Assembly: GCA_949001935.1 (NCBI GenBank)
Contig: CARJLX010000003.1
Span: forward strand, 51,643 to 115,642
Origin: an uncultured Eubacteriales bacterium
Lineage (GTDB): Bacteria > Bacillota > Clostridia > Christensenellales > UBA1242
Direction: 5' to 3'
DNA length: 64,000 nucleotides
A program made the position numbers and the translations under genes. Below the pieces are notes generated by a model. That model searched no databases, was not told the origin of the DNA, and worked only from the letters and a program-made list of their open reading frames with translations. The first letter of the stretch is position 1. Each line of letters opens with the position of its first letter. Below, piece by piece: positions 49,301 through 61,300 of the stretch.

Positions 49301-52300
49301 TAGGCAGAAAAGTATTTTCTACAACTTTGACAGCAACTGTAAATGCAAGCATTCGTAAAGATGCTACCGAATTCTATGTGTTTGTACGAATTTCACGCGT
49401 TATTAATGGCGCTGTTGAATGGAAGGAAACTCGAGTTAATGTTAAACTTGTTGACTTTATGATTGATGGTGAAAATGTAAATATATTTGGTCAAAATGGA
49501 AATAAATATCTTTCATATTTGGGTATTGAACGATCATTAAAATTTGACTATAATCTTTTCCCAGAAACATACAGTTATGATGTTAGTAACTTGACAAGTG
49601 CTCAAAAAGTTGCAGAACTTAACCAAAAACGCATTAAATTTAATCAAGAAGGTTTCTATCAAGAGGAAGGAAATTTCTATTCTATTAATTATAACTATAT
49701 AAATGGACAGTTAGTTAAGATCCCTCTTTGGGAACGCTTATCTTATTGGTCAGATTTATCTAATGGCTGGGTTGATATATATAATAAGGAAAGTAAAACT
49801 TTTAACACAGCAGGCGGAAATTATCAATTTACAATACATGGTGCAAGCTATGACTCAAATGGCGATATAATAAATCCAGAGTCTTGCGATCTTATGGTGA
49901 CAGGACTTCGTCAAACAGTTTCGCCTACAAGATTTAAACTTAAAACCTTTATTCAAAATGGTGGAACAGAAAGTAGTGTAGCTCTTAAAGAATATTTCTT
50001 TGAAATGGATTGTGATACTTACTCAAGCGAGTATCTTCCAATTATAGTTAGAAATGAAGAGGATTTTGATGCTTTAAGAGAAGGTGATCCTCAAGATTAT
50101 ATTTTAACAAATGATATTGTTCTTGAAGATTATACTCCATTCTCAACAGGCTCTATTAGAAGCCTTGATGGTAACGGCTATACAATTTATATTAATAGTT
50201 TTGATACAAATATTGAAAATGCTAATTCATTAAGACTTGCTCTTTTCAATGAGGTTAAAGAAGGCACGACTTTAAAGAATATTAGAGTTAATGTTTATAA
50301 TGGTGGCAATATTGATGTAGATATAAGTAAATTTACAAATGGAGCCCAAATTGCAGGATTTGCAATCACAAACCAGGGCGTAATAACAAACTGCGAAGTT
50401 GTTTCTTTCTATCAATCTGGAAAAACTCCTTCAAGACTTTCTGGTGATACAGGCTTGAATATTAAGTTTATCAATGGTAAAGGGAACACAAGCGAAAGTC
50501 TTTTAAATGATAATTCAACATGGCGTCAAACTCAAATCGCAGGTTTTGTTATAGACAATATGGGTAATATCACCAACTCTCGTGTAGGTGGCGATAGTGT
50601 CGTTAGATTAACAGATAGAAGAAGTACAGATGTAGTAAATTCAATCAACCAAACACTTGAAATATTTAATATTAATGCTCAAGGTGATATGGCTGGCTTT
50701 GTATTAAATAATAGTGGTTCAATTTCAAGTTCATTTGCAAAGAATATTGCAATGAACAATAAATCAAATAGCACAAACAAATATCTTGCAGGTTTTGTTG
50801 GTGTGAATACAGGAAAGATTTTGTCTTCTTATGTAGAAGGCGTTAAAGAGGAAAATGGTGCAGATTCATTCTGTAGCCTTGGCACAAGCCTTGCCTCTAC
50901 ACTTGGTGTTATTTCTGGTTTTGTTTATACAAATCAAGGAAACATCAAAGACACGTATTCAAATATATTGATTACAAATAATAGGGCAAATGATTATGTA
51001 TATCTTGCCTCTGGTTTTGTATACAATAATGAAGCTGACGGAACTATTGAAAATAGTTATTCGGCTTCTCAAGTGACATCATCAAAATATTCACAAATGA
51101 ACTTTACAGGAATCAGCATTGATGGTGAAATTAAAAATAGTGGTAAGTATATAAATAATTATTACTACTACTCTACTAAGATTTCAGGTAGCTCAGGTTC
51201 TATCACAGAGGAAGACTTTGCTACAGGTGCAACTCGCCTTGAAAGAGTGGCAGACCAAAATTATTTCTATGGATTTGCTTTTGCTAGTGATACCTATTCA
51301 AAAGATGGTGTTTGGGAGATTACAAATCTTGGTGGTGTTAAACTAGTTGAGCCAAATATTATAGCTCTTTCAAATAGATATGAAATAGAAAATCCTAATG
51401 GAACCGTTGAAGGAAAAACCTATCTTCTTCCATACTCATCTATAGAGACTCAAGATAGAGGGAGAGTAGACACTTCATATGGTAGCAAGGATAACCCAAT
51501 CATTATTAGAACTGCTAAAGAATTCAATGAGGTTATGGGTAATTCAAAAGATTCAGATATTGCAAAAAATTATAATTCTGTGGATAGACCAAATCAAATT
51601 TTTGGTTCATATAGACTTGTTGATGATATTGACTTAAACGAACTTATAACATCAAGCACAGAAACAACATTTGATCTTTCTAGTGTAAATTATTCATTCA
51701 CAGGTAAATTTTATGGAAATGGTTTCAATATTTCAAACCTTTCTATAGGTGCAAGAGATAAACGCTTTGCATTTGGTATGTTTGCGTCAATAGAAAATAG
51801 TGCTATTGTCTTGAACTTTAATCTTTCAGTTAATCAAGTTATCAACAATGAATCAGCTTCTACTGGTGCAATTGCTGGTATCGTTCGTAATTCTAAGATA
51901 GTTAATGTTAAGATAACAGGCAATGAATCTGCCTCAATTGAAGGTGGAAACTTTGTTGGTGGCGTTGCAGGAATGGTTATCGGGGATAGCCAAATTAAAA
52001 ATATAGCAATTGAAAATATAAGAGTTGTTGCAGTTAGATATGACACCCAACTCACAGAAAATGAAAGCGTGTTCACAAAGATATCTTCTCAACGCTGGAG
52101 AATGGAATATATCTCACGCGTAGGCAGTGCAACAATCGCACAAGTAGCATCTGGTGTTATTAGCAATTTGTTTGATTATGTAGATAGATATTCATATTCT
52201 TATGCAGGTGGTCTTGTAGGTTATGCGGATGTATATAAACTTCCAAATGATGGCGCAACTCAAAGTTATCAATATTCAACTTTAAGATCTCTTAAAGATT

Positions 52301-55300
52301 ATGATTTCACAACCTTAAGAGCTAGTGGAGACATCTATGTTATGGGGCAAGTTGCCGGTGGTGTTATAGGTTATCAAGGTGTTCGTACAATGATTATGGA
52401 TGCCGGCCTTACTATCAATGGCAACTCTACAACAAACAACTCACACATTGTTGCAACAAAGTTCTATGCAGGTGGTGTGATTGGTCAAGCAAATTCTGCT
52501 TTAAGTCAAATTTTTGCAGAACATGCAAATCAAGATGTTATTGAAAGCAATATTTCAAATTATTACAATAGCACAAGTTCGACAGGAATTGAACGCGGTG
52601 CCCTTGACCTTTTTGGCACGGGTAGAGATAATGAAACTTATACTCAAATTGCAATCGGTGGTCTTGTTGGACTTGCAAATGGTGGAAGTTTGGTTATCAG
52701 TTATTCAAAACTGAATGCTGTAGCAAACACAACAAATTATGCAGGAGGAATTGTAGGTCGCATTGATACACAAACAAATTCAACTTTCACTTTTAATAAT
52801 GGACAAACAGATGAACAAGCAAGTTATCTCATGCATGAAGTTTATGCAACAGGAGATGTTCGAGCAAGATTTGTTAGAAATCCAAGCCAAGATAATCAAA
52901 GTGGTTATGCAGGCGGAATTGTTGGTGGAATTTCAAATGAAACACGTCTTGCACTCATGTCTGTTAATGCTATGAATATGCTTTCAACATATAACTACGC
53001 AACAGACGAAGAACTTTTAGATAGCGACTTTGATGGCAAAATTAATATATCAGGGGACGAACAGACAACAAAAACTTTCTCAAATATTAATGTTTATACA
53101 ATTGCTGGTCAGGTTGAAAATGTAAACAACTCACTCATCTTTGTTAAAAAGACAAGAGTAGAAGGTGCAGGTGAAGATGCAAAATTAAAACCTTTTGCTT
53201 CAATTGGTTTTGTTTCAAAATATAACAGAACTCCAATTGTTCCAAGCAAGCCAATAATAGCTGTTGCATATCAAGGTTATCAACTTAGAGAAACACAATC
53301 TCTTGAGGAAGATAAAGATTTCTATGTAAGTGGCTACACTTCAATTGATTCAATTCTTTCAGGCTTTGGCACTACTTTTGGAATCTTTATTGGGTCAAGA
53401 TTATGGAGCCCTGATAATTGGGCACATACAAACGCCCATCTCTATCCATCAATCCGTTATACAGTTGCAAACGAAAACTTTAAATGGCTTGATGCTTATA
53501 ATGATAGTATTTATGAAGTGCTTGCAGCAATGCAAGAAAATAAAAACTTGCAAGTTAGAGTTCGTGGTTATGTAGGTCCTAATACACAAATAATTCAAGA
53601 TATAGACATTAGAGAATTTATGAATACAGATACTCGTGCCAAAAGCCTATCAATTATTGATTCATTCCAAGGTCAAATAATTTATAGTTCAGATTGGGTG
53701 AATGGAGCTCATAAACCTAATGGAGAAGAGCCAAGAATTATACTTGATAGACCTCTTATCAACTCTGCAGGAGAGGGTTTTGCTATTAGTAATGTCACTT
53801 TTGAACTTTCACAAAATAAAGAAAATTCAGTAAATGTTTATAATGGTCCAGAGAGTTATTACTATACTCCACAAGGTGGCGAAAATGAATCTTATACAGT
53901 ATATGGCGGAGCAATAGTAAATGGTGATATAGCATTAGGTTCAATAACCGCTACTCAAATTATTGTTAAAAATACAATTCATTTATATGGAACTTCTAAT
54001 TTACTTGGAAATGTTGGTTTACTTTCATCTAGCATTAGTTCATCAAGTATTGATAATCTTACTATAAGCAATCAAATTTCAGACGGAACAGCTCTTCTTA
54101 TGGTAGGAGGAGATGTGATAAGTAATGTTGGCCTAGTTGCTGGTAGTTATGCACAAACTAGTGTAAAACCTATACATGTAGAAGGGTTAAGATTAGATGT
54201 TTCAAATGCAGAAAATAGAAATGCTGCAAACGATATAATTACATTTACAACTTCTGCAACTACATCAAATCTTAATGTTGGTGGATTCTTTGGTTCTATA
54301 TCAAAAGTAGATGAAATAGATACAGGAGAAATCCCAGGCGACATGACAATAGAAATTGGCACAACTATATATACGCCTGATGGAGATGCAAATTCTAAAA
54401 ATATTTCAGGTATTAACTTAGTTAATATAACAGAGGGAGCCCTTGTCAATGTAGGTGGATTTGCAGGATTTCTTTCTGGTGCAATGAACTCATTAAAATT
54501 GGATACAGGCTCAGAACAATCAAGTGCACAGTTTAGGATGGGGATAATAGTAGATTCTAACTTAGGTGCTGTTAATGCTGGTTTGTTGATTGGTGAATCG
54601 AATGGGGTATACTCAATTTCAGGACAAAGTAAATCATCAAGAAATCTTGTCGAGGGATTTATAACAACAGTGAACGGACAAAAAGCTGCTTCTGCAAATA
54701 TTGGCGGTGTTATTGGTTTTGCAGGCGGAGAAATTACCCTTACTAATACTAGTGTTGAGGTTGCCATAGCTGGCGGTCTAGCTTATGGAACATATCATAA
54801 TAACGCAAATTATTTAAGTCTTGTTCAAGATTTGTCTAAGTCAGATGAAACTGATTCACTGAATAAAATAGGCGACAATTTAACTTTTGCGATTACAGGA
54901 GCTGCAAATGTTGGTGGTTTGATTGGGCGTGCCAACTCAACATTGACTATTGATGGAAATGATAGTGCTTATCCAATCAAAGTAAACGCAAATAGACTTC
55001 CAATTGCGATTAGCAGTGATACAGAAAATACCCAAAAACCAGTTTATATTGGTGGACTGGTAGGGCAGGTCAATAGAAGTTTATACGCTAAAAACTATAT
55101 AATTTCAAATTCAACTATAATATATAAAGATGCTTCATCAGTAGATATGACAGGCTCAATTGGAGGCTTTGTTGGTCAGGCAGAAGGAGAAACATCAATA
55201 TGTGGAGAATTCAAAACCAGTGGTGAAAATCCAGATAGTAAGTTAACACAGATTTCACGCTCTCAAATCTTGACTAACGCTAATGTTATTGTTGGTGGAA

Positions 55301-58300
55301 TTGTAGGCGAATTGCCAGGGAATAATAACAGTTCTTCAATTCAAGCCAAAATTCAAGGTACATCTTTTGGTGGTGCATACAAAATTTTAGGTGGAAATGC
55401 TGTAAATTTTGGTGGTACAATTGGTGCTTTTGAATATCAAACAAATACAGCCATTTCATTAAAAGACAACTTCAATTTTGGTGATGTGTTTAATATTAAT
55501 GATACAGAATTTGGCGATAATGGATATAACTTTGGTGGTGTTATTGGTAGTGCTACAGGTACAGCTGCAGGTATTACAGCACAAAACAACTTCAGCTTGG
55601 TGACAAACCATAATCAAACATATTTTACAAGAGATAATGCTGAAACTATAAGTGCTATGTTTGGCAATGGAGTACAGGTTGCAAATAATGATAAAGATAA
55701 AAATTATTATAACCATGCTCTTTCAATGGCAATTGATGATCAAGCCAGCGATATAGCGTATGGTGAGGAATATGATACTGATATTTATCGTGGCTATGGA
55801 GAAAATAAAACTAATGAATTTTCATTATTAGATATTGCAACTGGAGGCGGTAAAACAGGTAATGGCGATAATGATTATCCAAAACAAATCGTAAATATTA
55901 CAACTCTGCTTGCTGAAGAACTTAGAACAACTGATAAGGATTTTGGTGGAGGTAAACTAAGACCATTTGAAGTTAAATCTACTAGTTCGCAAGATATGAC
56001 TACTTACTATAATATTAATTCTGTATTCAGTAAAACAGATGATAGTGATGTTATTTACTTTACTACAAATGGTATAAAGTATTATAGATTAAAAGGTGAT
56101 ATACAACTTAACACTACAAGTACTTTGTTTGAACATTCTAAAGTAGGTGATAGCGATAGTCCATATCACTCAGCAACAAGAATCATTAAAAATATTGCAC
56201 TTATTGGTGACAGTTTTACAATTAGCTATGAGCAAGAAATTGCTTATGCTGATAGTAATGATAAAAAATTAAATCCATTGATTGCTGAAATGCAAGGCAA
56301 TGCCTTTGTTAGTGGCTTGAATGTTGAGGTAAATGTTAATTCGGAAACAATGAATTCTATAACAAATAGTGGTGCAGGGCAATATGTTTATGGTGGTCTT
56401 GTAAATAAAGTAGAAAGTGGAAAAGTTTATTCTGTTGGCGTGACTGGAAATATTTCAGTTGGCGGAACGCAAAATGTCTTCCTTGGTGGAATTGTTGGAA
56501 AAATTGAAAAAGGTAGTATTGAGGAAAGCAATTCAAGTGTAAATATTGTATATCGCGGTGCTGGAATAACGCCAGTAGGGGATGATGATTCTAAAGTTTC
56601 TCTTATTGGTGGAATTGCTGGTGTAACAGAAAAAACATGGATAAGATATTCTTATTCAGCTGGAAATATCTTTACTTATACATCTGCACAAACATTTGCT
56701 ATATCAAATGGTAGCGAAGAAACAAATATTGAAGATTCGTATACTATAGAGCATATGGAAATTACAGATGTTACTATTAGTGAAGATGTTGCTATACAAC
56801 CTGATTTGTGTGGGGATGCAACCATAGTATCATTTGGAAATACTAGAGCAGCAAGTGAAATTGAAACCACAAATAGTTCAATTGAAGATATTTCATCTTT
56901 AATTAATGTTAATAAAAATAATTTAGGCTCAAACACTTTTGCATGGTCACAAACTTATGACCAAAACTATAATTATCCAATCCGTAAAAATCTTTATTCT
57001 CATGCAACAAGTTATTATACAAGAAATACAGATGAAATATTGGAATATGATAGAGGCAGAGGAATAGCTCGTTATGAATATACTCGAGTTTCTCTTAAAG
57101 TATTTAATAAAAATCTTAATACTAGCACAGGAAATATCTACTATTTCGGTATTCCTAATGTAGATGTGTTGGGAAAAATTAACGCTATTAGTACTTCAAA
57201 AAGCACTGTTACTCCAGCAAATCAAGAAACAGGGGAAGCGGAAGTTTCAGTTTTAAGAAATAATCTTGTTATTCTAAACAATTTAAATATATCTAAAGCT
57301 GGAGGATTAAGTCTTTTATCAAGTGAAAACCAATTTAATCTTGATGGAAATGGTAAAGCAATAAAGAATTTAACTAATGCTTTGTTCAATTCATTAAAAG
57401 CAAATATTAAGCTGGAAAATATACGCTTGATTGATGTTAAATTAAATAATGCAAATAATGGTGTCCTTGCAAATTCTATAGATAATGTGACAGTAAATAA
57501 TATAACTGCACAAGGAAATACAATCAGTGCAGGCGTAATTGGGACCGCAAAAAATAGTGCAATACAAAATGTTTCAAGCTTGTTGATAATAAACAATTTA
57601 ACAAGTACAGATAATTTAGCAAATCCAGTCGGCGGAATTGTAGGATGGGCTAAGAACAGCCAAATTCAGTATTGTAATAATAATGCAACAATAATACTAA
57701 AAGCAGCAGGGAGCGAAGATGCAGTTGGCGGTATTGTAGGCCTTGCTCAAGCAACAAGTATAGATAATTGTTATAATACAGCAGGAATAGCCGTGAATTA
57801 TACAACAGAAACTACAAATACTTATTATGTCGGCGGAATTGTAGGAAGAACAGAGAAATATGAAAAAACAACAGAAACAGAAGGTATAACAGAAATAATA
57901 GAGAGTAAAATAACAAATTGTTATAATACAGGACTCTTGCGAGCAGGAACCAAAGAATCAACAGGAAAAGCATATGTTGGCGGAATCGTAGGTTCAACCC
58001 AATCGAACATAGAGAACTGTATAAATGAAGCCTCTATTGAAGGAAGAAGTAAATCTAGCTGGACATTCGAAAATGTGACAATAAATGGAGTCAAAGATGA
58101 TGGCTTATTAATGAAACAAGGCCAAAGACATTTATATGTTTATGGAATTGGGTTTGTAGATGGTGATGGGCAAATAAATAATTGTTCAATAGCAGAAGAA
58201 GCTCAAATTGTTGCAAATGGTAATTCTCTTGATGATTATACAATAATAAATGCTTGGTCTAAAACAATAGGTGAAGATGTAGTTAAAGAAGTGACGATAG

Positions 58301-61300
58301 GAGATGATACTAAGTATGAACTTAAAGTAGCAGGACTTGGTTATTATAAACAAGATGTAAAACCTGATGGATGGAATGATAATGGCCCAAATAGGGAACT
58401 CTTTCTTACAGCTTTTATAGGAGATATAGCTACATTTTGGGTTCCTAAGCCTTGGAGTTACATTGCACTTGCTACCACAGCGATTCTTAGAAAAGCAGCT
58501 AGAGATAATCCTTTCAACGAAGAATATAGTGTAGATCAGAAGAATTATGTTGGTTACTATTCTAGTGGAGCTATTAACAATTATGAAACAGATGGCACGT
58601 TGAAAAAAGTTGCAGGGTCACCAGCGGGGGACTATAAAATAGAAATAACAAGTTATGATAATAATGGGTTCCCTAGATCTTTAAAGATTCCTTATACTAT
58701 TTATCAAAATATTAATGTAATTAATAAGAATGATGGAGGTGAAAGAAATTTTAATAAAGAAGTAAATACTGTTTATTATTATTTCTGGGATAATATTCAA
58801 CATCTTTCACAAAAGAAATATGATGATACTGGGTATACAGATATAACACTACAGAATAGTATAACTTATCAAAATAATTATAACAAAGACTATAATACTA
58901 CCAAACTTCTTTCAAATGTTGGGACTTTATCAAGTGTTAAACCAAGTCAAGTTTCTTCTTGGGAGACGCTAAAATCAAGCATTACAAATTCTGAAACTGC
59001 AAAATATATTAAAAATAGTTCAGGAGAACTTGTTAAAGATAAAACGCAAACAAGCATCTATGTAAATGGAACTCGATATTATTTAGCAGATGGCGATAAT
59101 GAGGGGTTATATAAAGTTTTAATGCAAGATATTGAAGAGGTTAGTGTTGAGTTAGAATTTAATATTTCAAATAACCCAACAAATTCAAATGAAATTATGG
59201 ATTTAGGTAATGCTAATAAATATTTAGTTACATGCGAAAGAGCAAAAGAGCTTGGAATAGAGAATATCAATATTGAAAGTTATTCAAAAGTAGATAATAA
59301 GTTGATCCTTTCTTTAAATATTGCCGTTAATAGAAAAAGTTTGAATGGTGGAGATATTAACTGGTCAAATGTTCCATTTAAAGTTGATTATAAATATGAA
59401 GCAGAAAGAGAAATAGATTTTTCAGATTCTATTTATGCTTTATACACCTCTACAGGCAATATAGTTATAAAGATGGGACAAGATTTTGAACTTCCAAGAA
59501 ACGATGATGAAGAATCAAAAATTTTCTACACATATGAAAATGGTGTGTATATAAAACATAGCCCTAATATAGATAATTTAAGTATTTGGAAAACAAGAGA
59601 TGAAAATAAGAATGAAATTTATTTAGTTTTCAATTCTTTAGCGTCTACATTTACTTATTATAATGATGGTTCTTTATATATTGACGAGTATGAAAATGGA
59701 ACGACTTCTAAAAAACAGGTTAATATTGATCAAAATGGAGATGGATTAGATAAAACGCCAAATGATTTTGCTGGACATATTTATACTTTCTATGTAACAA
59801 CAATAAATGAAAGCCAAACAGAAGCAAATTTAATATCCATAAATAATGTTGCAAACACTACAACTTCTATATCAAAAGTAGAATATAATTTATCACAATT
59901 GAAGGAAGACATTAATATTCCTTACACAGAGATAGGGAATGTAGAGAATAATACAGATCTATTATCTAGTTTAACAACTAAAACTAAATATCAATATACA
60001 AGATCGACAGGAAAGATTTTAATACCTCAAAAACTTACCGAAGATATGTATTATGAAGAAAGTGAAACCGAGGTAGATACAAGAATAGGCCATATAATGA
60101 GCGGTACAGATGCCATTGTAGATTTGAAATATGTGAAAGATGAAAATAATGAATATATAATTAATGCAGTAGAAATTAAAACAACAGAGTTAAATGTTTT
60201 AATTGGAGACAAGGCTTTAACTGCAACACTTTCAAATACAAATTTGAACTATATAGATTTAACCTTCACAGTACCAGATACAGTAAACGAAGATTCTCAA
60301 ATAATAAATGCATTTGAAAATGCGTTTGTTGTAGGAGATTTTGCTAAGGCGACAGTAGAATTTGATGCATTTGAGAAAGAGTTTGCAAGTGCAGATATAC
60401 AAACAGAAATTAATCTTTCAACATATGTTTCAAATTCTCCATATAAAGCAGCAATAGTAGCAGATGGCTATCTACTTGCAAAGTATGAGAATGGAAATTG
60501 GTCACTTCAAAATAATACGATAACAATAAATGGAGCAACTGTTTCATTGTTAGTTGATGGAGCAGATCCACTCTTAAATATTTCGGCAAAGAATCTAAGT
60601 CAAGTTCAGTTGAATAAGATTAAAGAAATATTAGGCCTAGCAAAATTGTATAAACAATTAATTAATTATTCAGGCTTTAGTTATACAGGAGAAGTATTAG
60701 ATACCTCTATCCATACTATGGGAGGAGGAAGCAATGGCTTATCTTATTCATATAACTTGAAGTATGATTATACTTTGAATAATGAAAACACAAACTTAAA
60801 TTATGACAATGGCAAAGGGGTAGTTGTTTCAGGTGAATTGAAAACGCTAGGAGATGGAAATAAACAATTACAAGTGACAACAACCATGAGCCCAACATAT
60901 ACATGGGATGGCTTTGGCATTATGATAGGAGAGGTGCAAGCGATAAGGTTAAATTATACAATAGATAAAACTCCAATTACGACAAACTTGAATGTTGAAT
61001 TAACAAATACTACCTCTGATTATTCACTTGTTTCATATACAAATTTTAAAGTTAATAATTCTGTAACTAAATTTGAAGATGTTGACGGGAATACTAATAT
61101 AGAACTCGCAAGAGGCGATAGTTTAAGTTATCATTATAAAGATGAATTTACTTCGTTTGAATTGGAAAGCGCGACTTTTATAAACAAATATGTACAATTA
61201 ATAGCGAAAAAGTCTGTTAATGATGATGCAAATGAAATTTATATAGATTATGAATATAATACAACAATAAATATAGATGACTTTACTGTAAACTTAACTT

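Noticed and set aside
51834..57997. Several minus-strand open frames of 61-206 residues, the longest at 54147-54767
   Set aside because: They lie antisense to the giant lipoprotein gene, are low in complexity (Pro/Ile/Ser-rich mirrors of Gly/Asn/Thr repeats), and I noticed no ribosome site or promoter for them.
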